Below are positions 14,901 to 27,900 of a DNA stretch of 64,000 nucleotides, in pieces. A program made the position numbers and the translations under genes. The DNA is from Brugia malayi. Taxonomy: Eukaryota; Nematoda; Chromadorea; Rhabditida; Onchocercidae. A model generated the notes under the pieces. It saw nothing but the letters and a program-made list of their open reading frames with translations. It did no database searches and was not told the origin of the DNA. The stretch lies in assembly GCF_000002995.4 (NCBI RefSeq), contig NW_025062479.1:14442721-14506720 (forward strand), given 5' to 3'. Position 1 is the first letter of the stretch; the number at the start of each line of letters is the position of its first letter.

Positions 14901-15708
14901 ATAGAATTTGAAATGTATTTATTTTTTCAATTTTACATTCAATAACTACTGACAAATATATTAGAAGAGAAAGGGAAAGTAATTAATTAGGAATATTTTA
15001 GGGATTTAAAAAGGTTTCAGCATTTTTTTTTAACTTTTGAAATTTTTTACTGATATTAATTCGATATTAGAAGATTGCTGAAAACAAAATGTTGCCAGCG
15101 GATGATATTAGCTTACTTCTAATAGTTAAAGTAATTTATTTTTATATCGAAAAAAAAAAGAGAATTTAGTAATAATGAAGTGAGTTAAGTAAAACGCGAA
15201 TAATTATGTTGCAAATGTTAACAAATAATGACCATTATTTAAAAATGAATTTAGAAAGAAACGGTTGACAATGAATGAAAGATGAATAACAAAGATTCAA
15301 TTGTCTTTTAATCAAAAATGAAAGAAAATGTGAAATACAATTGATATAATGAATCACAAGGAATATAAAAATTACATTCAATCAATTATTGATTGATTTT
15401 GTACCAAAAAACTTAAAAAAAATAATTTAAAATGTAGAATTATAATTAATAAATATAAAAATAAAAACTACACATTATTACAAGAACAAGATATTTCGCC
15501 TTTGATTAGGTATAATTTAATATTAAAAAGAAAATGAAAATTAATAAAATCGGTGATTAATTAATTACTAATTCTATTATTCGATTTAATGATTCATTTA
15601 TTTTATTTTCAATAGTATTAAAAGTTGATTTAACATTTTGAAAATAAACTGAATAATGAAATTTTCAATTTTATGATTATTTTAAATTTTTAATTCAGTT
15701 TTATGAGC

Positions 15709-15710
<2 letters not shown>

Positions 15711-15783
<73 letters not shown>
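15711..15783. repeat. Long TA dinucleotide microsatellite
   Basis: About 36 TA units. It is the longest dinucleotide tract in the window. Confidence 0.95.
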
Positions 15784-15785
<2 letters not shown>

Positions 15786-18700
15786 GTCGGAAACTTTTAT
15801 TTCCTAGACAAACCTCTTTTTTTAAATTCTTCATGTCATATTTCGGCTATTAATTATGGACCAATATTTGATTATATACGAAGCGTGATCACATTATTAA
15901 TGTTTACATATTATCTTTTAGAAATTTATTTTTGAAGGAATAAACAAAATCAATAAAAAAATACGAAGTAATTGATCAATTGAATTTTAAAATAAGATGC
16001 AAATGACAATTGATTTTACTGATGCGATTTCGTTTTTTCTTTGCTGTACAATTAAATGAAAAATGTTATTTAAAAAAAAAAAAAAAAAAAAAAAGTGAAA
16101 TACAAAATTTAAATATGAACAAATCATATTTTATACATGTAAAAGTAAAATTTTAAGTATGTTTGAGAAAAAAAAAAATGCAAATGGAATTATTTGATGT
16201 GAAAATGTTTCATATGGTTTTAAATAATAGACGCATAGCATAACAATTACAAACTTTTGACTTTTCAATAGCAATTTTTCTTTTTAACTGATTTTTTTTT
16301 TAAAGCAATATTTAATTTTCTTTTCTTTCATTTTGTGAAATAGAAAATTGGAGTGAAACTAAAAATTTTTTAAATTTGTTACATAGATCTCTTTTTAAAA
16401 TTCATTTAGTTGAAAGATTTTCCTTTCTTTTTTTTTTTGGTATTTCTTCCTAGAAGAATTTAGAAATTTTATTTCACTTTTATGCTTAAACTTTCCGCTC
16501 TGTTTCATTAAAGTAATGAGAAAAATCAAATTCAAAAATCATTTTAAAGAATTTTCATGCATTATATTTTTATAATCCAACAAAAATAATAAATAAAAAT
16601 TTTTGCTTATCACAAAACAAAAAAAAAAATAAATAAAAATAACTTTCTTGGGATAATTATTAATAGCATTGCCAATGCTAATACTAATAAAATATTAATG
16701 TATTTCCAATACAAGTATTTAAATTATTATGTAAGAAAAATTTTTGCAATGAGTTGAATTCGAAATGTTTTATTTTTTTAATTTCATTGACATTGTTTTA
16801 CCCAGAAAAAAAAAAGAAAAAAACCGAACAATTAGACATTACAAAAAAAATATTATTTCAAAAGCAATTTTTTTTTTTTACAAAAAATTCAATTAATATT
16901 ATAATCAGCAAATTTCTCGGAAAATGTTATACATTTGAAGCTTTATTTTTGAAACATTTCGACAAAGAATGAAAATTTCCCTTTGCCAAAATGTGAAATT
17001 TCATAAAATAAATAAATTTGTATGTCTGTAAATTATTTCCATAGCAAAAATAATTTATTCATTTCATCTCTATTAGTGTTTTTCACCGAAAATTTTTTAC
17101 ATGCTAAAGTTATTTTTGATAAAATAAAAGAAAAAAGAATCTCAATAAATGAACATTTTGAGCAAAAGCTTTAGCTAATTCAAGAATTAATCAATATATT
17201 GGAGTAATAAATTACTTATATTGAAATAATAAATTAAAGTAATAAATTACTTTTACTTCAACATATTCGTCAACTATTCCCGAATTCATTCATCTTAAAA
17301 AATGCACAAATAATACAAATTAAAATGCTCTCAAATGATATGTTATAATATGTGGCCAAGAAAACTAATAATGTTGGCGTAGTTAATCTTCGCAAATTAT
17401 TTTTATACATTAATCAATTTTAAATTTATTCATTTAGTGCTATACAAAATAGCGAGTAGACAGTAGCCAAGAAAGTATTAGTGAAAAAGAAAAGTTATCA
17501 GTTGGCCAAGAAAATATCAATCATAGTCAGTTCAATATCGAACTGGTGCAATATTTATTCTGCCAAAAACTATATAAGCAGTTAGCTAAATTTTATATGC
17601 AGATAACACAAAAAAAAGAAATTTAATTTATGAAAAAGAATGAACAAAAACAGAGAGAGAGGAAGAGAAAGAAAGAGAATAAATGAGAAAGAATTGACTG
17701 ATGGTTCATTGTTATTGCTATCAAATGTAATATTTTGTTATCTCTACTAATAGAATAAATTATGAATATTTAAATGCTTAAACAAAACGAATCAAATACT
17801 TTCTACCAGTAATTAATTAATTAATTTGTACAATTAATAAGGTATAATTTTACATGAAGAAGTAATATGTTGCGAAAAAAAAACCATTAAAAAAAAGAAC
17901 TTTTAGCAATTAATCTAATTTCATCTAAAAATATCACCCGTATAATTCGGGTGTTTTTTCCTTCTTTTAAGAAAGAGAGAGAGAGAAAAAGGGAGCGAGG
18001 GAAAGAATAATTTTGTTCCACGTGCAAAATATTATTATTAATACATTACTCATTATGCACTGAAATTATTATTTAAATAAAATTAGCAGAAAAAAAATTT
18101 CTTTTCTAGTCGAAAATTGCATTAAACTATGATTGGAAATATTGTGATATTGTTTGCTTCCAATTTTGATAAATAAATATGCTTCGCTGCAGATGTAACC
18201 AAACAACTAAATGCATTATAGACTGTGAATTGATGAGTGTTAACCGTAATTAATTTAAATGAAAAAATTTTCAAAACTAATTATTTCAAATTAGGTTTAA
18301 ATTTTATTATACTTATTATTAATGAATTAAAAACAAAAGAAAAATTGAAAATTCTCTTTTTAAATTTTTTAGGGAAGGAAAGAGGGTATTTTTAGTTTCT
18401 GAAATTTAAAATTTTCCAAACTTACTCTCCTTATCTAGTTTATAAATGAAGTTTTAAAAAATCAAGTTTTTACTTTTTTACTTTAGCTGGCAAAATTTTA
18501 GCTGAATAAATTATCCAATGTATTTTAATAATGAAAAGAACAAGAAAATACACTTATTTTACTCAAAGTTATTTCGTTCTTTTTCATACAAGAATTTAAG
18601 TCATTTCAAAGAGATCAGTTGCATTTGAATTTAGAGCTTTTTCAAAAAAAATTTGATTTTTTGAAAAGACATTATTCTAAATAAAAATTTTAATAGTAGA

Positions 18701-18965
18701 AAACCGCAATTTTGAAATGGAAAAAAAAATGAAATAAACTAAAATCTTAGCTATTACAATCTATAAGCTTTCCTTTAGATAAAATTAAAGGAATAAAAAG
18801 TAATACCAAATGATAGATGAAAAGGAAATGTACGGGTACATTTTTTCTCTTTATCATTTTATTTTGTCAATGTCATCTAAATATGTATAAGTAAGTAAAT
18901 GTTTCAACAAATAATGATAATAATCTCTTTTCACATTCTATTCATTTTAACTATTTATCATTGAA

Positions 18966-19050
18966 AATGAAATGTTAATAACTATGAGGAATGTCCATCA
19001 TTAAAATAAAAATGAATTGTTAATAACTGTGAAGAATGTCCAGCATTAAA
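18966..19050. repeat. Imperfect tandem pair, period 45 bp
   Basis: Two adjacent copies start at about 18966 and 19011. They share the core GTTAATAACT followed by GAATGTCC and CATTAAA, with a handful of substitutions. Confidence 0.75.
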
Positions 19051-19170
19051 TCCATCGATGTTTTCTAAACATCAATCGAGAATTAACAATCTGATTATTA
19101 ATCAATTTGATTGTTGAATGACAGCTGAATAACAGCTATCTACTATCTACCATAACTTACAATAAACCGA

Positions 19171-19197
19171 TTAATTAATTAATTAATTAATTAATTA
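19171..19197. repeat. TTAA/AATT tetranucleotide repeat
   Basis: About six units of a TTAA tetranucleotide. Confidence 0.9.
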
Positions 19198-19713
19198 CTA
19201 CAGCAATTAGGTACAATGATGACTTTAATTAATTGTTATGACTGATAACGACGAAAAGATAAGAGATATTTCTGTGCTGCTAGACAAATGTGCTACTTTT
19301 AACATTGCGCAAAAAATTTAGTATATATAAAATCTTAACGTGATTCATAATTCACGCATGTATGATACTCAGTGATACTCAGACGTATACAAACGTGATT
19401 TACAATCTACTGGATGTATGATATAACTTTAACGTATGTAACTCAAATGAAGATAATTAAGAGAGTAAAAAGTTGAGTAGATATAAGTAACTCATCAAAA
19501 TACATTAAACACAGATAAGTTGTAAAGAATTTAAGTTAATGCAAAATATTTTTCTCGTCAAACATTTATAATTTAAAAATTTTACTACTGCTTATAATTT
19601 TTTTGAATAGAAAAGGAATGGCTAGCATAGTTTTATAACCGAATTATTAGTGATATTTTATACATGAACTATAAATTATTTTGTTAGTTTTAAATAAATG
19701 TATGTGTAAATAA

Positions 19714-19914
19714 TTAATTCATACTGTCGCAATAATCGATAAATTTTGCTGATAAACGGATGTTAAACATCAGATATGATTTATTAACCAATGATAATTG
19801 CATACTTTCATAGTGAATTAATGATTTTCGAGATGATGATCGAGATGACAAAGCACAGAATACTAGATTTCTACCATTATGAGATGGACCAGAAATAATA
19901 GCTAAAGGAAACAT
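19714..19914 (-). CDS. Doubtful small ORF, 66 residues, downstream of cyclin H
   Basis: I do not recognise this product. It is an ATG-to-TAA frame of 66 codons that opens MFPLAIISGPSHNGRNLVF. It has a serine-rich middle (SSRSSSRKS) and no signal peptide, membrane span or domain that I can name. Its composition is less AT-biased and less repetitive than most chance frames nearby, which is the only positive evidence. It lies on the same strand as the cyclin H gene, about 265 bp past that gene's stop, so it could be a downstream small gene, part of a longer 3' UTR, or chance. Confidence 0.2.
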   Translation of the reverse strand: MFPLAIISGPSHNGRNLVFCALSSRSSSRKSLIHYESMQLSLVNKSYLMFNIRLSAKFIDYCDSMN

Positions 19915-20178
19915 TTATTCTTAGCAGCATGAAGAAAAAAAATCGATTTAACTTTTGATTTGCAAATTCCGCAGCTTTTTCTTTTTCGTGCAATTTCTCT
20001 TTCATTTGAGGACTTTATAGGGATATGATATAACGCTGTCAAATGTATTTTGTCCTATTTACTTAGAAATTTCTTTTCATCAAATAATATGTAAACAATT
20101 TCGAAAAAAAAACATCAAAAATCAAACTGTATAATCTGAGAAAAAAGTATCATATCATAAGAAACAATATAAAAGAGA

Positions 20179-22545
20179 TCAATCATCATCAGAAAGAGCA
20201 GTATTCGAATTAGAATTTTCTTGAAGGCTAGCATTCAAAACGGATAATCTGCGTTCCAATTCAGGAAAAGTATTTACCCAACGTTCCATATGACTCTAGA
20301 AAATAAAAATTATGAAAAAAAATATAGTTCGATGAATATGGATAATCATCGAATGTATATTATAGATAATTTATATTCATCGGATAAAAAAAAATTTTTT
20401 TTTTTTTTTTTTTTTTGAATATTTTAACAATGTATTATTCAAATTATGCTACCACAATATATTTTACACTTAAAAGTGCTAAAAATAAAGTGCTGAAAAT
20501 ATTTCTCAGAATGAATTTTCAACACTTTTGGAATTTGTTACCTGTAATGCTTCATTTGTTTCAGGTGCTATGGGCTTACAACCATCAAGTACGCATTGTA
20601 TAATTTCATCAAGCCGAGCAATTAATTTTTCGCATATTAAAACATTATCATTTTGCGGCTTCCACGTATCGATCTCAAGCATCTTATTCAGGAATTGATC
20701 TTTCAATAAATCATCTGCCTTATCTGAATTTAAATGTAGCAATTTCGGAGAAAAGATAGATTAAAAATCAAAATCTAGAATGAAATCAATAACCATTAAT
20801 AATTCAACTGTTGTAATCGTAATAATTGCAGAATATATCTGCAATTTGAAAAAAAAGGCGAATCGATATTGAGTAAATCTGATTTTGAGGTGTAAATATA
20901 TAATTTTTAAAGTTCTATACTCAAACAATTTTGCTGGAAATCGAAAAAAAAATACTGTAAGCCACCTAGCATCTGTAAAGCATGTTTTAAAGCAGCAAGT
21001 GCAATTTGTGATGGCGGATAGAGAAGCATAACATCACCGAATAATGCTTTCTAAAAAAGAAAACTTTAATTTTAACAATAAGTTGAATTTCAACAATTCA
21101 TTGCCATAAAAAGGTTCAAAAATCGATTAGAAGAGTATACGAACCCTGAAAAAATCATTCGCATGTGGCCGCACTTGTTCCAAATCGAAACCTAACAATG
21201 AACGCGTTTTCATTTCGATCAAATGTCCCTCAAATGGTCGAAATGGTGAATGTATCGTTAGTTGATAATGTAATTTCAACATTATTTGTGGTTCAAATGA
21301 TAAAATTGTTTCAGAATTTGATTTAGCAGTCCCAGATCTAAAAGTTAAAAAAAGTAAACTGTTTGGAGTAAATTTCATTACACATTTTTTTTTAACAATA
21401 GAATAAAAGTCACATAATGAAAGAATAAAATTATTTTTCACCAAAAAAAAAAACTTGCTAAAAATACACTTAATCCTATGCTTAATATTAGGAAAAGATT
21501 GTAATAAATAGAAGAGAAAAACTAACTTCAAATTTTTAGTAAATTCATCAATGGATATATTAAATTCATCAACTTTTGCAGCTAAATAAAAGCATGACAT
21601 CATCACACTTTTTGGTGAATATTCCATTGTTGAGTGATATAGAAAGAAACGTTTAAAATATGCAAATGCTGTCCAGCGAGTTGATGGCCACATTGTAGGG
21701 CGGAAATCATCCGCAAACCTTACGAAAAAAAAAAAAAAAAAATCATCCATTAATTTAAAAAAATTTTTTTCTCTTAAAAAATTATAGACCTCTTTTTTAC
21801 TTGAAAAAAAGAATGCTAATAAAGAAAGACTAATGATGAAAACATATTTAATATTTGCATCTAATCTATCTATATCAGAAATATAAAAATATATAATTGT
21901 ACCTTTATACATTATCAATAGCTTTCCAAAAAATCCTCTCTATGGATAGGTATTTAGAGTCTATACTATTGCATTATTCAATATAAACTGTTTATGATGA
22001 TTGATCTTTTTTCATATCATTGTTAATGATATGAAAAAAGAAACAAAAGCTAAATATATACTTAAGGTAATTACTACAATTTGTTTTAAGAACTTTTCTT
22101 CTCTTAAATCATTAAAAGTTTTTTGAGGAAATACATTTTTTGAGGAAAAAGAATTTATATCAATAAACCTAATGCCAGTTTCTGTGACAATATTTCTTAA
22201 TAGTGCTTCTTCCTCAGGTGTTAAAAATATATCTTTTTGATCAGCATCAATCACTGTTCCATATTTTGCTCGAAATTTCTCATTTGCTGCTTTCCTAGAA
22301 ATAAACGATAATATCATGCATATTTGCTAATAATTCCACATCATTTATATTATAATTCTGAACAAATTTTGCAAAACAGAGAAATAAAAAATGACTAGCT
22401 ACATCCATCTCCCAAACAAACTATTTTCCTAATTTTTATCCTCTGTGTATTTTTTTTTTAAAAAAAAAGAAAAAAACCTGAGATCCAAAAGATCCTGTTG
22501 TGATGAAAATGTCCATTCTTTCTTTTGAGTACTAGTTGAAAACAT
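20179..22545 (-). CDS. cyh-1: Cyclin H, regulatory subunit of CDK-activating kinase / TFIIH
   Basis: Cyclin H activates CDK7 and, with MAT1, forms the CAK module of TFIIH in the nucleus. Seven exons give 320 residues in frame: 22478-22545, 22169-22294, 21527-21718, 21145-21337, 20966-21050, 20542-20723 and 20179-20295. Human cyclin H is 323 residues. The N-terminus MFSTSTQKKEWTFSS matches the family QKRHWTFSS motif. The first cyclin fold carries AFAYFKRFFLYHSTMEYSP (residues 82-100) and the helix with CFYLAAKVDEFN (107-118). The second fold follows, with LLGFDLEQVRPHANDFFR and LLYPPSQIALAAL. The C-terminus is acidic and serine-rich (SDDD). AG-bearing introns and constant phase support every junction. 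The exon 1 donor sits in a poly-A/T-rich stretch. Cyclin H-specific motifs make cyclin C or K unlikely. Confidence 0.94.
22006..22040. other. Perfect 14-bp hairpin inside a cyclin H intron
   Basis: The arm CTTTTTTCATATCA (22006-22019) and its exact reverse complement (22027-22040) flank a 7-nt loop. The hairpin lies in the intron between cyclin H exons 2 and 3. The AT-rich arms make chance origin possible. Confidence 0.85.
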
Positions 22546-24930
22546 TATAAACCTAAAAATATATTACACTTCTACAAATTAATACTTATTTATTACATTA
22601 CTTTGATCATCAAAAGAAACGATCTGATTTTATTGACTGAAAACTATGAAAAAATAATTTTAAAATTTAATTAATCCAATTAACAAGCAGATTTAATTTC
22701 TCAAAATCTTTTCCCATACGCCACTTCATGATTCTTGTCGCAAATACTAGCAGTATGTCCTAACTCGTCGCCAGAAATATTCCTTAATTACAATAGCAAG
22801 GGAATATGCAAATTAATGTCCAATCAATAGAGGATTTGTTTTTCCGGAAAATCGAGATAAACTTTTACGATTGAATCGGCAAAACAAAAACTAACAATAA
22901 AATAAATAAACACTATATTGGCATTTCTGATAAACTATCTTATATTACAACTGCTACTTTAGAAAAAAAAGTTTAGTTATTCTAGAAATACTTTTTTTTA
23001 TTCTTTAAAAAGACCTGAAATATTTTTCTGCGCAAATTAAAAAAAAAAAAGATTAAAGAAAGATTGACTGTCGGTAGATGTGTTCACTCATTGTATAATA
23101 AGAAATTTGCATACCAAATTTTAGTAATTTTAATTGGTAGTAAAATTCTGTCTAAATTCTTTCTTCATAATGAAACATTACGCAAATTAAGCCTGAATCA
23201 CTTATTCCATTTTCACAATTTAGAAAACCTTCTCTTACAGCATCTCTAGAAAATACTTTGGATGTAATTTAAACAACTCTTACGGCATTTCCCAAACAAA
23301 CTTTTATCACATTTGTTATAATAAGAGTGAGATAAATGATTAACATAGTGGTTAGAGAAAAAATATTCAAAACAGACGCAATGGAACCTTTGAATTAACT
23401 CTCAGATATCCTGGAAAACTGAAGTATTAAAAATGGGCAAATATATGTTACATTTTGCATTTGCTTTACCTGACCATATATATGTCATAAATATTGGATA
23501 CTCATCAACTTTTCCCCCTCTCTATCTTTCCCCTCTCACTCTTCCCATTTATTTCCATGATTTCTTGTTTACTAATAAATCCATGAAAAAAGTAATACAA
23601 GCAATGATGTTCAACCAAAGACTAGAAATAATTTCTTGAAAGGCATAATAACGAATGGTGCAATTTTTTTTAATGAAAATAAAATGTTTAATGGAAAAGA
23701 TGAAACAGCGTAATTTATTTGAAGTAAAATAAACGTACTGCTAGAAGCATTTGAATAAACAATGAAATATATTTGAACAGTGATAAGAATTACTAAAACA
23801 AATATAAAAACCATGTAGTTCATTCAAATGGAACAAAAAAAAAAAAAAAAAAAAAAATGTATTGACTAAAATGGATATGAATATATAAATAAAAAAGAAC
23901 AATTGCTTAAGCTAATATAAAAACTCGATTATAGAGATTTAAATGAAAATGATTATCAAAAAAAATTTTTAAAAATGTACCATATTTAAATGAAAAAACT
24001 TGAAAACTTGAAATCTCCCCTATGAAATAAACTATAAATAATAATAATAATAATAATATTTGTGTCAATATTTCATGAACAAGTTGGTTGAAATAACTAC
24101 TAGATGATAATGAACAGAAATTATTGAATAAGTACGATGCATAAAAAATTCTGTTCTGTCTACTGAAAAAGAAATAAAAAAGTATAAAGATGGACATTTA
24201 TGATACCTATGAATGACATAAACATAGATGAATATTGCTTGAGAGAAGGAAATCAAAACTATATGAAAGTCATTGAGGAATGAAAGAAATCCAAGCTCAA
24301 AATCCGATCATTTATAAGATATTAGTTTGCAGAGAATTGATGTACATTAAATTTGTTACTCAATGCTGGACAGTATTGATCTGAAGTTAACACTTAAGAG
24401 TTATTAATAAAGAGAATTTCGCTTCAAACGAAATAACAATTGCTTATCATAAGGAGCAGAGAAAAAATTAATAGAATTTAAAGAAAAAGTTATGTCAGTC
24501 AAACATTTCATCGAGCCGGATATCAGAAGATTACGACAGGTAACTTTATGCCACATAGAGATCGAAGACCCGTGCACTGAGTACCGTCGAAAATTCAAAC
24601 AAAATACAAAACAAAGATTTCACTTATGTTGTATAATATTAAGTTCGATTGGGTTTATATATGTATATATAATTCAACTCGAAATAATAACATGAAACCA
24701 TGTACATTGCAGTTATTTTCCAATAATTGATTAGTTATTCCTTAAAAAGTTCATAAAAAAGAAAAAAGAAAAAAAACGAATTATAGATTATTTTTCAAAT
24801 GCCTCTTTAAATAAAATTAAACATTTTATCCTTTAGGTCTATAAAAATCAGTATTTACTTATTTTTGAAATTTATCTAAAATAAGCAATTCAGCTGGCAT
24901 TACACAAATAATACCTAATCAAACAATTTA
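22546..24930. other. Intergenic DNA between cyclin H and the zinc-finger gene
   Basis: It holds the upstream region of cyclin H and the 3' flank of the zinc-finger gene. A poly-A run lies near 23830-23857 and an AAT repeat near 24040-24056. A 67-codon plus-strand frame at 24492-24695 and its antisense shadow have no recognisable motif. An AATAAA-type polyadenylation signal for the zinc-finger gene (minus strand, 24928-24933) overlaps its stop codon. Confidence 0.6.
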
Positions 24931-27900
24931 TTACGACTTTCCAGCAGAAGTGTTCACACCTCCTATAATATTTGCTGATATATTTCGACGATGATCATTA
25001 CTAGCATCGATTTCTGGCAAAAGTGTGCCCAGAACACGCTCTTCAATTATCGGATCCGGATAATACGGTTTTGGATTAGTTGAGCTAATAATCTAGAAAG
25101 AAACCAACGCTCAAATTTCAATTTATACAGTATAAAACATTAAGTCTAATAAAAAAAAGAAAAACTATTTAAAAAATTCAATGTAGGATAAAACAATTTA
25201 AAAAAAATAGAAAACAAACTTTTCCCGAAGTATACATTACACGACCTGGCTTCATTGCGTCCACAACTCGAGTAAGGTCATCAGCCTGGCAAATATATCA
25301 ATTATGGGGTTTCACCCAACTAAGCATTAATTTTTATCAATTTCCCATTTTTTTTTTTGTTCTTGAAAAGAAAAAAAAAGTCATGATAAGTCCATGTTAA
25401 TTTATACGTATGCTATGTTACAAGAAAACAACATAAGAATGAATGAATATCTAAATACAAGATATACTCTTTACCTGTCTCTGTGTCATACATGGTAGAA
25501 CGTTGCCCGGCAGCACATAACCCCTTGGTGCAAGATGCAGTTTATCACAATGTCTGTATTGTAAGTGAGTTCGCATGTCGGAACAGAAAAATGAACCACA
25601 ACCGCACAATGAGCAACGTAAACGCATAATGCGTAAATGACTCACAGCATGCCGTCGTCCCTCCTTAAAATGAAATAAACCATGAGGTCAATCCCAAAAT
25701 TAATCAAATGAAATGAAACCTTCGTAATACCAATTATGAATGTCCAGGAAATTTATGAAGAGCAATGCGCAACGATATTGCAACACTTTGTCACAATACG
25801 CATTAGCTTATCTAAGTATAAGGCCAGTCTTTCACCTGAGAGTATTCCAAAATTGCCTTATCAAGAATTAAAATAGAAACAACTCTAAACATTCTTTTTT
25901 AATTTTCGTTAATAAAACTGACTGATATGTTCGCAATAATGTCACCACATTGCATGCACTTATGAGCACTTGATGCACCATCACTTGAAGGTGAAGCAGG
26001 ACGGATGAACGAGAAAAAAAGATCACGCTGTGTTTCAGTAAGGTAGACAGGAATTTCTGAGAGATCCTTTGGAAGAGATGCTTCACCATTTGAGTAACGT
26101 ACAATCTAAACAAAAATGTGGTTTTAAAAAAATTGAGAAAAATTTCTCGAGTTTACCACCAGCTGATTTGAACCTTGAATTAATGCCACAATTTCAAACA
26201 AATACCAAACTGACAACACCAACCTCAAAAATACAAATTATCAGTGAATGTGTTAAACTTTCCATTCCATAAAAACCGTCCGAAAACTAACAAACAATCA
26301 ACATACCATAACTTCATCATTATTTTCTCGGATTGTTGAAAGATCTTGCTTACGACGAGACTGTGATGCGGGACGCCCATCACCTGATGTTACGTTTGTG
26401 CTGTCTCGTGTTGTCTGTCCCCTTATATCTTTCGACGTGCTTGCCATTTCTTCTTCATCTGCAGTTCATTTTATTTCTAGCAAGAATTTCCCACATATTC
26501 GCAAAAGTCAAAACGTAATAGCATCCCAAGTGAGTAAAAACTATGACTAACCAACGTTAGACAACAAATCATCTCCATATTTCATCCTTCGAGCTCGTGG
26601 AGTATACTGTAAACGACAAGTTTTTTTGGTCTGAAAGTAGCAGCGAAATGTCAACAACAAATTGATAAGTCATATTAATGGTCGAAAACATTAGTAGTAA
26701 ATTAATAACGAAAACACTACCATTATATCTTTGGCACATTCCGCACCAGTTGAAGATAAGGGAAGCGGCGATTGTACTGCACCATCGTTCAATTCGTGGC
26801 TATTGCTCGCAACGCTGCTATAACAAACAAATAGAATTTTTCTAAGATTTGTCTTAGATTGCTAAGCATGAGACAGATCAAAAACATATCACAATGTCTG
26901 AGAACTAACTATGCGTTTTCATTTGGCGCAGGAGTCGAAGAGTTCGATGTTTCTTCGCTGCTTGCCTCCGACTGAATACCAGGAATGGCACTAGAAGGTT
27001 CAGTAGGTGTTGAGCGTCGACTATTCGCACTTTTAACACATTTTGGTTGGGTCCCTGATGGCGATCGACTTTGTCCTGCTCTTGATGACGGTCGACTTTG
27101 ATTCTTTGGCTGTGCATATTCCGAATCTATATCATCGTCATCGCGACGAGAACGTTTGTTCCTAAATTTCATACATGGATATGAAGCTATGAGAATAAAA
27201 GTCCTCAGTACGAATATTTTCGTTAGTTAATCATTTTATCCAAACAATTTATCACAATACAATAATACACAGCTACCGCACTGAAAAAAAGATAAAAAGT
27301 ATTAACGAGAATACTTACTTAAAACCAGTGACATAATTCTCATCAATCCAATTTGGTTTACGACGCTGACGTGAAGGACGCTGTTTACGACCATCTTCCG
27401 CCTGAAAAGCAGAAAATAAAAAATTTGACATAATCTAAGCTGAATTTATGGTCAACAAATATATTCAGTGAATATGCACTAACCTCGTCACTATTTCCAC
27501 TCAATTCATCTTTTTCGATATCATTTTTCGATGTCTGTCCAGCTCTTGGTTTCGGCTTACGCCCTCTACCACGTTTCTTTGGTGGGTCAGTTTCGTGCTT
27601 CCCTTCCTCATCGCTTTCTTGCGAAATCTTAAAAAATAATACGATTCAATTTTCTCCTAATGACTCCTAATTTTTGCCTTTTTAACCAAATACCCTGCTA
27701 GGACCAGCTACTTCATCCATCGGTACATTTTCCATACGTTTACGTGCTGTACGAAGCCATACTGGTGGACCATGCTTTTTCTTCTTCGAAATTGATGGAC
27801 TCACTTTTCCAAGCTGAAAAACAAAATTTCCAAAATATAACATAACTGCAAAATAACTTTCTGAATATTTAGTAAGATTTCGAATATTTTGTAACGTCGG

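Larger units (their letters stand above)
10785..20178. other. Gene-poor 9.4 kb interval rich in simple repeats
   Basis: No exon chain with family similarity was found on either strand. Simple repeats include a CT run (about 11864-11894), poly-A near 12880-12900, a long TA tract (15711-15783), poly-A near 16072-16094 and TTAA-type repeats (19171-19197). A small perfect stem, CACCCG/CGGGTG, occurs at 17935-17953. An imperfect 45-bp tandem pair lies at about 18966-19050. One small minus-strand frame near 19.8 kb is listed separately. The region upstream of 10784 should include the promoter of the calcium-sensor gene. Confidence 0.55.

Noticed and set aside
17935..17953. CACCCG/CGGGTG stem followed by a T run, resembling a bacterial terminator
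   Set aside because: The window is clearly eukaryotic with no bacterial gene nearby, and the 6-bp stem is short enough to be chance.
24492..24695. Plus-strand ORF opening MSVKHFIEPDIRRLRQ
   Set aside because: The first 45 codons look fairly complex but no motif, splice partner or family could be identified, and the tail is AT-rich filler.
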